NCBI RefSeq assembly: GCF_029227915.1 | Contig: NC_079884.1 | Coordinates: 29,390,001 to 29,454,000, forward strand | DNA: 64,000 bases | Source of the DNA: Hydractinia symbiolongicarpus | Lineage: Eukaryota > Cnidaria > Hydrozoa > Anthoathecata > Hydractiniidae | Direction: 5' to 3' | Shown: piece by piece, positions 23,901-35,994 of the stretch | Numbering within the stretch: the stretch's first letter is position 1 | How the letters are laid out: every line of letters begins with the position of its first letter | Made by a program: the position numbers and the translations under genes | Notes under the pieces: model-generated | Told to the model about the DNA's origin: nothing | The model's input: only the letters and a program-made list of their open reading frames with translations | The model's database searches: none

Positions 23901-25576
23901 GCTACATTTCATTGACTTTCTAGCAGCATAAATCCGTTTCAGTTACAACGGTTGCGACACATATTCTTACCAACATGTACTCAGCGATAGTATTCGGATA
24001 TTACTAGGTTGCATCGCTTTTAACAGTGAAACGATTGACTGTGAAATTTAATTGAACTGATTCTGGACTGTGACCTTATAAATGTGATAAATGAGCCAAT
24101 TGGCTGCAAGGAATAACATTCTTCTTAATTTGACATGATTGCTGGAATTCAGCGAGTACACTAGGCCCTGTGGTAGGGATTTATTTAAAAATTTAGATAA
24201 ATAAATCATTTTTTACTGTGGGACCAATCCTAGCCGTTAGTTCGCGCTGAAGAAATACAGGCAGTTTCAAAAACTACATTTCATTGACTTTCTCACGGGG
24301 TCAATCTGTTTGAGTTACAACGGTTGCGTCACATATTCGTACCAACATGTATTTAGTGATTTTCTTCCGATATTATTAAGTTGCATCGCTTTTAACAGTG
24401 AAACGATTGACTGTGGGACTTAATTGAACTATCTTTGGACTGTGACCTGATAAATGTGATAAATGAGACGATTGGACTCCAAGAAATAACATTCTTTTTA
24501 ACTTGACGTGATTACCGGAACTTAGCGATTACATTGGGTGCTGTATTAGCGCTTCATTTAAAAATTTAGATAAATAAGTCATCTTTACTGTGGGACCAAT
24601 CCTGGCCGTTATTGCGCGCGGAAGAAATAGCGACAGTTTCAAATACTAAATTTCATTGACTTTCTAACGCTATCAATCCGCTTCAGTTAGAACGGTTGCG
24701 TCATATATTCGTACCAACATGTATTTAGCGATACTTTTCTCATATTACTAGGTTGCATCGCTTTTAACAGTGAAACGATTGACTCTGGGACTTAATTGAA
24801 CTGATTTTGGACTGTGACCTTATAAATGTTACAAGTGAGACAATTGGACTCCAAGAAATAACATTCTTCTTATTTTGACATGATTGTGGGAACTCAGCGA
24901 CTACACTGGACCCTGTGGTAGCGTTTCATTTAAAAATTTAGATAAATAAGTCATTTTTACTGTGGGACCAATTCTAGCCGTTAGCGCGCGCTGAAAATAT
25001 AGAGACAGTTTCAAAAACTCCATTTCATTGACTTTCTAACGGTGTCAATCCGTTTGAGTTACAACGGTTGCATCACATATTCGCACCAACATGTATTTAG
25101 TGATTTTCTTCCGATATTACTAAGTTGTATCGCTTTTAACAGTGAAGCGATTGACTGTGAGAATTAATTGAACTAACTTTGGACTGTGACCTGATAAATG
25201 TGATAAGTGAGCCAATTGGAATCCAAGGAATAACATTCTTCTTAATTTGACATGATTTCTGGAATTCAGCGATTACATTAGGCTCTGTGGTAGCGCCTTA
25301 TTTAAAAATTTAGATAAATAAGTCTTTTTTTACTGTGGGACCAATCCTGTCCATTAGCACGCGCTGAATAAATAGGAACAGTTTCAAAGACTACATTTTA
25401 TTGACTTTCTGGCGGTATCAATCCGTTTGAGTTACAACGGTTGCGTCACTTATTCGTACCAACATGTACTTAGCGATACTTTTCTCATATTACTAGGTTG
25501 CATCGCTCTTAACAGTGAAACGATTGACTCCGGGACTTAAATGAACTGATTTTGGACTGTGACCTTATAAATGTTA
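20967..25576. repeat. ~2.0-kb segment duplicated at 2606-bp spacing (7 monomers)
   Basis: 20967-22970 matches 23573-25576 at a constant offset of 2606 bp. Starts are 21089/23695, 21462/24068, 21834/24440, 22206/24812 and 22578/25184. Shared rarities are TTTTAGCAGTAAAGCG, GACATGTTAAATGTG, CACGGGGTCAATCTG and CTCCGGGACTTAAATG. A few differences were seen, such as ATTAGGCC/ATTTGGCC at 21183/23789 and ATTCATACC/ATTCGTACC at 22108/24714. Between the copies, the monomers at 22951 and 23323 resemble 21462 and 21834. The first GACCCTG-type monomer with TTACAAGTGAGAC appears here at 22206. Confidence 0.9.
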
Positions 25577-27417
25577 CAAGTGAGATAATTGCACTCCAAG
25601 AAATAACATTCTTTTTAAATTGACGTGATTGCCGGAACTTAGGGATTACATTGGGCGCGGTGTTAGCGCTTCATTTAAACATTTAGATAAATAAGTCATC
25701 TTTACTGTGGGACCAATCCTGGCCGTTTATGCGCGCTGAAGAAATAGAGACAGTTTCAAAAACTAAATTTCATTGACTTTCTAACACTATCAATCCGCTT
25801 CAGTTACAACGGTTGCGTCACATATTCGTACCAACATGTATTTAGCGATACCTTTCTCATATTACTAGGTTGCATCGCTTTTAACAGTGAAACGATTAAC
25901 TCTGGGACTTAATTGAACTGATTTTGGACTGTGACCTTATAAATGTTACAAGTGAGACAATTGGACTCCAAGAAATAACATTCTTCTTATTTTAACATGA
26001 TTGTGGGAACTCAGCGATTACACTGGACCCTGTGGTAGCGCTTCATTTAAAAATTTAGATAAATAAGTCATTTTTACTGTGGGACCAATCCTAGCCGTTA
26101 GCGCGCGCTGAAAATATAAAGACAGTTTTAAGGACTACATTTCATTGACTTTCTGGCGGTATCAATCCGTTTGAGTTACAACGGTTGCGTCACATATTCG
26201 TACCAACATGCATTTAGCGATAGTATTCGGATATTACTAAGTTGTATCGCTTTTAACAGTGAAGCGATTGACTGTGAGAATTAATTGAACTAACTTTGGA
26301 CTGTGACCTGATAAATGTGATAAGTGAGCCAATTGGAATCCAAGGAATAACATTCTTCTTAATTTGACATGATTTCTGGAATTCAGCGATTACATTAGGC
26401 TCTGTGGTAGCGCCTTATTTAAAAATTTAGATAAATAAGTCTTTTTTTACTGTGGGACCAATCCTGTCCATTAGCACGCGCTGAATAAATAGGAACAGTT
26501 TCAAAGACTACATTTTATTGACTTTCTGGCGGTATCAATCCGTTTGAGTTACAACGGTTGCGTCACTTATTCGTACCAACATGTACTTAGCGATACTTTT
26601 CTCATATTACTAGGTTGCATCGCTCTTAACAGTGAAACGATTGACTCCGGGACTTAAATGAACTGATTTTGGACTGTGACCTTATAAATGTTACAAGTGA
26701 GATAATTGCACTCCAAGAAATAACATTCTTTTTAAATTGACGTGATTGCCGGAACTTAGGGATTACATTGGGCGCGGTGTTAGCGCTTTATTTAAACATT
26801 TAGATAAATAAGTCATCTTTACTGTGGGACCAATCCTGGCCGTTTATGCGCGCTGAAGAAATAGAGACAGTTTCAAAAACTAAATTTCATTGACTTTCTA
26901 ACACTATCAATCCGCTTCAGTTACAACGGTTGCGTCACATATTCGTACCAACATGTATTTAGCGATACCTTTCTCATATTACTAGGTTGCATCGCTTTTA
27001 ACAGTGAAACGATTAACTCTGGGACTTAATTGAACTGATTTTGGACTGTGACCTTATAAATGTTACAAGTGAGACAATTGGACTCCAAGAAATAACATTC
27101 TTCTTATTTTAACATGATTGTGGGAACTCAGCGATTACACTGGACCCTGTGGTAGCGCTTCATTTAAAAATTTAGATAAATAAGTCATTTTTACTGTGGG
27201 ACCAATCCTAGCCGTTAGCGCGCGCTGAAAATATAAAGACAGTTTTAAGGACTACATTTCATTGACTTTCTGGCGGTATCAATCCGTTTGAGTTACAACG
27301 GTTGCGTCACATATTCGTACCAACATGCATTTAGCGATAGTATTCGGATATTACTAGGTTGCATTGCTTTTAACAGTGAAACAGTTGACTGTGGGAGTTA
27401 ATTTAACTGATTTTGGA
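25184..27417. repeat. 1117-bp three-monomer HOR, two copies
   Basis: Starts are 25184, 25557, 25929 | 26301, 26674 and 27046 (373+372+372). The copies share GGAATCCAAGGAATAAC, GTGAGATAATTGCACTCC, GGCGCGGTGTTAGCGC and CGATTAACTCTGGG. Only isolated substitutions separate them, for example TTCATTTAAAC/TTTATTTAAAC near 25670/26787. Confidence 0.93.
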
Positions 27418-27790
27418 CTTTGACCTTATAAATGTGATAAATGAGGCAGTTTGACTACAAGAAGTGACATTCTTCTTAATTTGACATGATTGCTGGAATT
27501 CAGCGATTACATTAGGCTGTGTGGTAGCGCTTTTATTTAAAATTTTAGATAAATAAGTCATTTTTACTGTGGGACCAATCCTAGCCGTTAGCGCGCGCTG
27601 AAAATATAGAGACAGTTTCAAGGACTACATTTCATTGACTTTCTGGCGGTATCAAACCGTTTGAGTTACAACGGTTGCGTCACATATTCGTACCAACATG
27701 TATTTAGTGATATCTTTCCGATATTACTAAGTTATATCGCTTTTAACAGTGAAACGACTGACTGTGGAACTTAATTGAACTAACTTTGGA
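27418..27790. repeat. Single ATTAGGCTGTGTGG-type monomer
   Basis: This is the first monomer with GAGGCAGTTTGACTACAAG, AAGTGACATTCTTC and ATTAGGCTGTGTGG, the type that recurs at 28537, 30029, 31894, 34504, 38233 and 46823. It has TTTTATTTAAAATTTTAG and is a hybrid, because its downstream half is of the GCGCGCGCTGAAAATATAG kind. The only open frame of notable length in the window (minus strand, 27403-27621, 72 codons) lies across it. I regard that frame as chance. Confidence 0.85.
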
Positions 27791-30600
27791 CTGTGACCTT
27801 ATAAATGTGATAAGTGAGCCAACTGGACTCCAAGAAATAACATTCTTCTTAATTTGACATGATTGCCGGAACTCAGCGATTACACTGGGCGCTGTCGTAG
27901 CGCATCATTTAAAAATTTAAATAAATAAGTCATTCTTTACTGTGGGGCCAATCCTAGCAGTTATCGCGCGCTGAAGAAATAGAGACAGTTTCAAAAACTA
28001 TATTTCATTGACTTTCTAACGGTGTCAATCTGTTTGAGTTACAACAGTTGCGTCACATATTCGTACCAACATGTATTTAGCGATAGTATTCGGATATTAC
28101 TAGGTTGCATCGCTTTTAACAGTGAAACGTTTGACTGTGGGACTTAATTGATCTGACTTTGGACTTTGACCTTAAAAATGTGATAAATGAGCCAGCTTGA
28201 CTACAAGAAATAACATTCTTATTAATCTGACATGATTGCTGGAACTCAGCGATTACACTGGGCGCTGTGGTAGCGTTTTATTTAAAAATTAAGATAAATA
28301 AGTCTTTTTTTACTGAGGGACCAATCCTAGCCGTTAGTTCGCTCTGAAAAAATAGGAACAGTTCCAAAGACGACATTTCATTGACTTTCTAGTGGTATAT
28401 ATCCGTTTGAGTTACAACGGCTGCGTCACATATTCGTACCAACATGCATTTAGCGATAGTATTCGGATATTACTAGGTTGCATTGCTTTTAACAGTGAAA
28501 CAGTTGACTGTGGGAGTTAGTTGAACTGATTTTGGACTTTGACCTTATAAATGTGATAAATGAGGCAGTTTGACTACAAGAAGTGACATTCTTCTTAATT
28601 TGACATGATTGCTGGAATTCAGCGATTACATTAGGCTGTGTGGTAGCGCTTTATTTAAAATTTTAGATAAATAAGTCTTTTTTTACTGTGGGACCAATCT
28701 TTGCCGTTAGTTTGCGCTGAAGAAATAGAGACAGTTGCAAAAACTAGATTTCATTGACTTCTTGGCGGTATCAATTCATTTGAGTTGCAACGGTTGCGTC
28801 ACATATTCGTACCAACATGTATTTAGTGATATCTTTCCGATATTACTAAGTTATATCGCTTTTAACAGTGAAACGATTGACTGTGGAACTTAATTGAACT
28901 AACTTTGGACTGTGACCTTATAAATGTGATAAGTGAGCCAACTGGACTCCAAGAAATAACATTCTTCTTAATTTGACATGATTGCCGGAACTCAGCGATT
29001 ACACTGGGCGCTGTCGTAGCGCATCATTTAAAAATTTAAATAAATAAGTCATTCTTTACTGTGGGACCAATCCTAGCAGTTATCGCGCGCTGAAGAAATA
29101 GAGACAGTTTCAAAAACTATATTTCATTGACTTTCTAACGGTGTCAATCTGTTTGAGTTACAACAGTTGCGTCACATATTCGTACCAACATGTATTTAGC
29201 GATAGTATTCGGATATTACTAGGTTGCATCGCTTTTAACAGTGAAACGTTTGACTGTGGGACTTAATTGATCTGACTTTGGACTTTGACCTTAAAAATGT
29301 GATAAATGAGCCAGCTTGACTACAAGAAATAACATTCTTATTAATCTGACATGATTGCTGGAACTCAGCGATTACACTGGGCGCTGTGGTAGCGTTTTAT
29401 TTAAAAATTAAGACAAATAAGTCTTTTTTTACTGAGGGACCAATCCTAGCCGTTAGTTCGCTCTGAGGAAATAGGAAGAGTTCCAAAGACGACATTTCAT
29501 TGACTTTCTAGCGGTATAACTCCGTTTGAGTTACAACGGTTGCGTCACATATTCGTACCAACATGTATTTAGCGATAAAATTCGGATATTACTAGGTTGC
29601 ATTGCTTTTAACAGTGAAACAATTGACTGTGGGACTTAATTGAACTGACTTTGGACTTTGACATTATAAATGTGATGAATGAGTCAGTTTGACTACAAGA
29701 AATAACATTCTTATTAATCTGACATGATTGCTAAAACTCAGCGATTACACTGGGCGCTGTGGTGGCGTTTTATTTAAAAATTAAGATAAATAAGTCTTTT
29801 TTTACTGTGGGACCAATCCTAGCCGTTAGTTCGCTCTGAAAAAATAGGAACAGTTCCAAAGACGACATTTCATTGACTTTCTAGTGGTATATATCCGTTT
29901 GAGTTACAACGGCTGCGTCACATATTCGTACCAACATGCATTTAGCGATAGTATTCGGATATTACTAGGTTGCATTGCTTTTAACAGTGAAACAGTTGAC
30001 TGTGGGAGTTAGTTGAACTGATTTTGGACTTTGACCTTATAAATGTGATAAATGAGGCAGTTTGACTACAAGAAGTGACATTCTTCTTAATTTGACATGA
30101 TTGCTGGAATTCAGCGATTACATTAGGCTGTGTGGTAGCGCTTTATTTAAAATTTTAGATAAATAAGTCTTTTTTTACTGTGGGACCAATCCTTGCCGTT
30201 AGTTTGCGCTGAAGAAATAGAGACAGTTGCAAAAACTAGATTTCATTGACTTCTTGGCGGTATCAATTCATTTGAGTTGCAACGGTTGCGTCACATATTC
30301 GTACCAACATGTATTTAGTGATATCTTTCCGATATTACTAAGTTATATCGCTTTTAACAGTGAAACGATTGACTGTGGAACTTAATTGAACTAACTTTGG
30401 ACTGTGACCTTATAAATGTGATAAGTGAGCCAACTGGACTCCAAGAAATAACATTCTTCTTAATTTGACATGATTGCCGGAACTCAGCGATTACACTGGG
30501 CGCTGTCGTAGCGCATCATTCAGAAATTTAAATAAATAAGTCATTCTTTACTGTGGGGCCAATCCTAGCAGTTATTGCGCTCTGAAGAAATAGAGACAGT
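27791..30600. repeat. Interleaved 1119-bp 3-mer and 1492-bp 4-mer repeats
   Basis: Starts are 27791, 28164, 28537, 28910, 29283, 29656, 30029 and 30402. Monomers 27791/28164 match 28910/29283 at 1119 bp (CTGTCGTAGCGCATCATT and AAAAATGTGATAAATGAGCC). The tail of 28164 plus 28537 matches the tail of 29656 plus 30029 at 1492 bp (TCTAGTGGTATATATCCG, GGCTGCGTCAC, CATGCATTTAG). Two exchange registers are thus superimposed in one block. Confidence 0.85.
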
Positions 30601-33210
30601 TTCAAAAACTACATTTCATTGACTTTCTAACGGTTTCAATCCGTTTGAGTTACAACAGTTGCGTCATTTATTCGTACCAACATGTATTTAGCGAAATACT
30701 TTTCTGATATTACTAGGTTGCATCACTTTTAACAGTGAAACGATTGACTCTGGGACTTAATTGAACTGATTTTAGACTGTGACCTTATAAATGTTACAAG
30801 TGAGACAATTGGACTCCAAGAAATAACATTCTTCTTATTTTGACATGATTGTGGGAATTCAGCGATTAAACTGGACCCTGTGGTAGCGCTTCATTTAAAA
30901 ATTTAGATAAATAAGTCATTTTTACTGTGGGACCAATCCTAGCCGTTAGCGCGCGCTGAAAATATAGAGACAGTTTCAAGGACTACATTTCATTGACTTT
31001 CTAACGGTTTCAATCCGTTTGAGTTACAACAGTTGCGTCATTTATTCGTACCAACATGTATTTAGCGATACTTTTCTGATATTACTAGGTTGCATCACTT
31101 TTAACAGTGAAACGATTGACTCTGGGACTTAATTGAACTGATTTTGGACTGTGACCTTATAAATGTTACAAGTGAGACAATTGGACTCCAAGAAATAACA
31201 TTCTTCTTATTTTGACATGATTGTGGGAATTCAGCGATTAAACTGGACCCTGTGGTAGCGCTTCATTTAAAAATTTAGATAAATAAGTCATTTTTACTGT
31301 GGGACCAATCCTAGCCGTTAGCGCGCGCTGAAAATATAGAGACAGTTTCAAGGACTACATTTCATTGACTTTCTGGCGGTATCAATCTGTTTGAGTAACA
31401 ACGGTCGCGTCACATATTCGTAGCAACATGTTATTAGAGATAGTATTCGGATATTAATAGGTTGCATTGCTTTTAACAGTGAAACAATTGACTGCGGGAC
31501 TTAATTGAACTGATTTTGGACTTTGACCTTATAAATGCAATAAATGAGCCAGTTTGACTACAAGAAATAACATTCTTATTAATCTGACATGATTGCTGGA
31601 AGTCAGCGATTACACTGGGCGCTGTGGTAGCGTTTTATTTAAAAATTAAGATAAATAAGTCTTTTTTTACTGAGGGACCAATCCTAGCCGTTAGTTCGCT
31701 CTGAAGAAATAGGAATAGTTCCAAAGACGACATTTCATTGACTTTCTAGCGGTATAACTCCGTTTGAGTTACAACGGTTGCGTCACATATTCGTACCAAC
31801 ATGTATTTAGCGATAATATTCGGATATTACTAGGTTGCATTGCTTTCAACAGTGAAACAATTGACTGTGGGAGTTAATTGAACTGATTTTGGACTTTGAC
31901 CTTATAAATGTGATAAATGAGGCAGTTTGACTACAAGAAGTGACATTCTTCTTAATTTGACATGATTGCTGGAATTCAGCGATTACATTAGGCTGTGTGG
32001 TAGCGCTTTATTTAAAATTTTAGATAAATAAGTCTTTTTTTACTGTGGGACCAATCCTTGCCGTTAGTTTGCGCTGAAGAAATAGAAACAGTTTCAAAAA
32101 CTAGATTTCATTGACTTCTTGGCGGTATCAATTCATTTGAGTTGCAACGGTTGCGTCACATAATCGTACCAACATGTATTTAGTGATATCTTTCCGTTAT
32201 TACTAAGTTATATCGCTTTTAACAGTGAAACGATTGACTGTGGAACTTAATTGAACTAACTTTGGACTGTGACCTTATAAATGTGATAAGTGAGCCAACT
32301 GGACTCCAAGAAATTACATTCTTCTTAATTTGACATGATTGCTGGAACTCAGCGATTACACTGGGCGCTGTCGTAGCGCATCATTTAAAAATTTAAATAA
32401 ATAAGTCATTCTTTACTGTGGGACCAATCCTAGCCGTTATCGCGCGCTGAAGAAATAGAGACAGTTTCAAAAACTAGATTTCATTGACTTCTTGGCGGTA
32501 TTAATTCATTTGAGTTGCAACGGTTGCGTCACATATTCGTACCAACATGTATTTAGTGATATCTTTCCGATATTACTAAGTTATATCGCTTTTAACAGTG
32601 AAACGATTGACTCTGGGACTTAATTGAACTGATTTTGGACTGTGACCTTATAAATGTTACAAGTGAGACAATTGGACTCCAAGAAATAACATTCTTCTTA
32701 TTTTGACATGATTGTGGGAACTCAGCGATTACACTGGACCCTGTGGTAGCGCTTCATCTAAAAATTTAGATAAATAAGTCATTTTTACTGTGGGACCAAT
32801 CCTAGCCGTTAGCGCGCGCTGAAAATATAGAGACAGTTTCAAGGACTACATTTCCTTGACTTTCTGGCGGTATCAATCTGTTTGAGTTACAACGGTCGCG
32901 TCACATATTCGTACCAACATGTATTTAGCGATAGTATTCGGATATTACTAGGTTGCATCGCTTTTAACAGTGAAACGTTTGGTTGTGGGACTTAATTGAT
33001 CTGACTTTGGACTTTGACCTTAAAAATGTGATAAATGAGCCAGTTTGACTACAAGAAATAACATTCTTATTAATCTGACATGATTGCTGAAACTCAGCGA
33101 TTACACTGGGCGCTGTGGTAGCGTTTTATTTAAAAATTAAGATAAATAAGTCTTTTTTTACTGAGGGACCAATTCTAGCCGTTAGTTCGCTCTGAAGAAA
33201 TAGGAACAGT
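30601..33210. repeat. 2610-bp seven-monomer unit, copy 1
   Basis: Monomer starts within it are 30777, 31149, 31521, 31894, 32267, 32640 and 33012. The repeat unit begins mid-monomer at TTCAAAAACTACATTTC. Diagnostics are the 3-bp-longer TTTAGCGAAATACTTTTC (30692), TTTTAGACTGTG, AGCAACATGTTATTAGAG and TGCAATAAATGAGCC. It is followed immediately by a shortened second copy. Confidence 0.92.
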
Positions 33211-35447
33211 TCCAAAAACTACATTTCATTGACTTTCTAACGGTTTCAATCCGTTTGAGTTACAACAGTTGCGTCATTTATTCGTACCAACATGTATTTA
33301 GCGAAATACTTTTCTGATATTACTAGGTTGCATCACTTTTAACAGTGAAACGATTGACTCTGGGACTTAATTGAACTGATTTTAGACTGTGACCTTATAA
33401 ATGTTACAAGTGAGACAATTGGACTCCAAGAAATAACATTCTTCTTATTTTGACATGATTGTGGGAATTCAGCGATTAAACTGGACCCTGTGGTAGCGCT
33501 TCATTTAAAAATTTAGATAAATAAGTCATTTTTACTGTGGGACCAATCCTAGCCGTTAGCGCGCGCTGAAAATATAGAGACAGTTTCAAGGACTACATTT
33601 CATTGACTTTCTAACGGTTTCAATCCGTTTGAGTTACAACAGTTGCGTCATTTATTCGTACCAACATGTATTTAGCGATACTTTTCTGATATTACTAGGT
33701 TGCATCACTTTTAACAGTGAAACGATTGACTCTGGGACTTAATTGAACTGATTTTGGACTGTGACCTTATAAATGTTACAAGTGAGACAATTGGACTCCA
33801 AGAAATAACATTCTTCTTATTTTGACATGATTGTGGGAATTCAGCGATTAAACTGGACCCTGTGGTAGCGCTTCATTTAAAAATTTAGATAAATAAGTCA
33901 TTTTTACTGTGGGACCAATCCTAGCCGTTAGCGCGCGCTGAAAATATAGAGACAGTTTCAAGGACTACATTTCATTGACTTTCTGGCGGTATCAATCTGT
34001 TTGAGTAACAACGGTCGCGTCACATATTCGTAGCAACATGTTATTAGAGATAGTATTCGGATATTAATAGGTTGCATTGCTTTTAACAGTGAAACAATTG
34101 ACTGCGGGACTTAATTGAACTGATTTTGGACTTTGACCTTATAAATGCAATAAATGAGCCAGTTTGACTACAAGAAATAACATTCTTATTAATCTGACAT
34201 GATTGCTGGAAGTCAGCGATTACACTGGGCGCTGTGGTAGCGTTTTATTTAAAAATTAAGATAAATAAGTCTTTTTTTACTGAGGGACCAATCCTAGCCG
34301 TTAGTTCGCTCTGAAGAAATAGGAATAGTTCCAAAGACGACATTTCATTGACTTTCTAGCGGTATAACTCCGTTTGAGTTACAACGGTTGCGTCACATAT
34401 TCGTACCAACATGTATTTAGCGATAATATTCGGATATTACTAGGTTGCATTGCTTTCAACAGTGAAACAATTGACTGTGGGAGTTAATTGAACTGATTTT
34501 GGACTTTGACCTTATAAATGTGATAAATGAGGCAGTTTGACTACAAGAAGTGACATTCTTCTTAATTTGACATGATTGCTGGAATTCAGCGATTACATTA
34601 GGCTGTGTGGTAGCGCTTTATTTAAAATTTTAGATAAATAAGTCTTTTTTTACTGTGGGACCAATCCTTGCCGTTAGTTTGCGCTGAAGAAATAGAAACA
34701 GTTTCAAAAACTAGATTTCATTGACTTCTTGGCGGTATTAATTCATTTGAGTTGCAACGGTTGCGTCACATATTCGTACCAACATGTATTTAGTGATATC
34801 TTTCCGATATTACTAAGTTATATCGCTTTTAACAGTGAAACGATTGACTCTGGGACTTAATTGAACTGATTTTGGACTGTGACCTTATAAATGTTACAAG
34901 TGAGACAATTGGACTCCAAGAAATAACATTCTTCTTATTTTGACATGATTGTGGGAACTCAGCGATTACACTGGACCCTGTGGTAGCGCTTCATCTAAAA
35001 ATTTAGATAAATAAGTCATTTTTACTGTGGGACCAATCCTAGCCGTTAGCGCGCGCTGAAAATATAGAGACAGTTTCAAGGACTACATTTCCTTGACTTT
35101 CTGGCGGTATCAATCTGTTTGAGTTACAACGGTCGCGTCACATATTCGTACCAACATGTATTTAGCGATAGTATTCGGATATTACTAGGTTGCATCGCTT
35201 TTAACAGTGAAACGTTTGGTTGTGGGACTTAATTGATCTGACTTTGGACTTTGACCTTAAAAATGTGATAAATGAGCCAGTTTGACTACAAGAAATAACA
35301 TTCTTATTAATCTGACATGATTGCTGAAACTCAGCGATTACACTGGGCGCTGTGGTAGCGTTTTATTTAAAAATTAAGATAAATAAGTCTTTTTTTACTG
35401 AGGGACCAATTCTAGCCGTTAGTTCGCTCTGAAGAAATAGGAACAGT
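33211..35447. repeat. 2237-bp six-monomer unit, copy 2 lacking one monomer
   Basis: Starts are 33387, 33759, 34131, 34504, 34877 and 35249. It matches copy 1 at offset 2610 up to the monomer at 34504 and at offset 2237 afterwards. The monomer at 34504 begins like 31894 (GAAATAGAAACAG) and ends like 32267 (GGCGGTATTAATTCATTTG, then CACATATTCG rather than CACATAATCG). Exactly one 373-bp monomer was therefore lost by an exchange between about 34697 and 34738. Confidence 0.92.
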
Positions 35448-35994
35448 TCCAAAGACGACATTTCATTGACTTTCTAGCGGTATAACTCCGTTTGAGTTAC
35501 AACGGTTGCGTCACATATTCGTACCAACATGTATTTAGCGATAATATTCGGATATTACTAGGTTGCATTGTTTTTAACAGTGAAACAATTGACTGTGGGA
35601 CTTAATTGAACTGATTTTGGACTTTGACCTTATAAATATAATAAATGAGCCAGTTTGACTACAAGAAATAACATTCTTATTAATCTGACATGATTGCTGG
35701 AACTCAGCGATTACACTGGGCGCTGTGGTAGCGTTTTATTTACAAATTAAGACAAAAAAGTCTTTTTTTACTGAGGGACCAATCCTAGCCGTTAGTTCGC
35801 TCTGAAGAAATAGGAATAGTTCGAAAGACGACATTTCATTGACTTTCTAGCGGTATAACTCCGTTTGAGTTACAACGGTTGCGTCACATATTCGTACTAA
35901 CATGTATTTAGCAATAATATTCGGATATTACTAGGTTGCATTGCTTTTAACAGTGAAACAATTGACTGTGGGACATAATTGAACTGATTTTGGA
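35448..35994. repeat. Linking monomer at 35622
   Basis: This covers the tail of 35249 and monomer 35622, which carries ATATAATAAATGAGCCAG and AAATTAAGACAAAAAAGTC. It is an early member of the type amplified at 39.7-45.7 kb. No near-identical adjacent partner was seen. Confidence 0.75.

Noticed and set aside
27403-27621. 72-codon open frame on the minus strand
   Set aside because: It lies inside satellite monomer 75 (27418-27790), has no recognisable domain, and the corresponding frame is broken in the related monomers at 28537, 30029 and 31894. One such frame in 64 kb is expected by chance.
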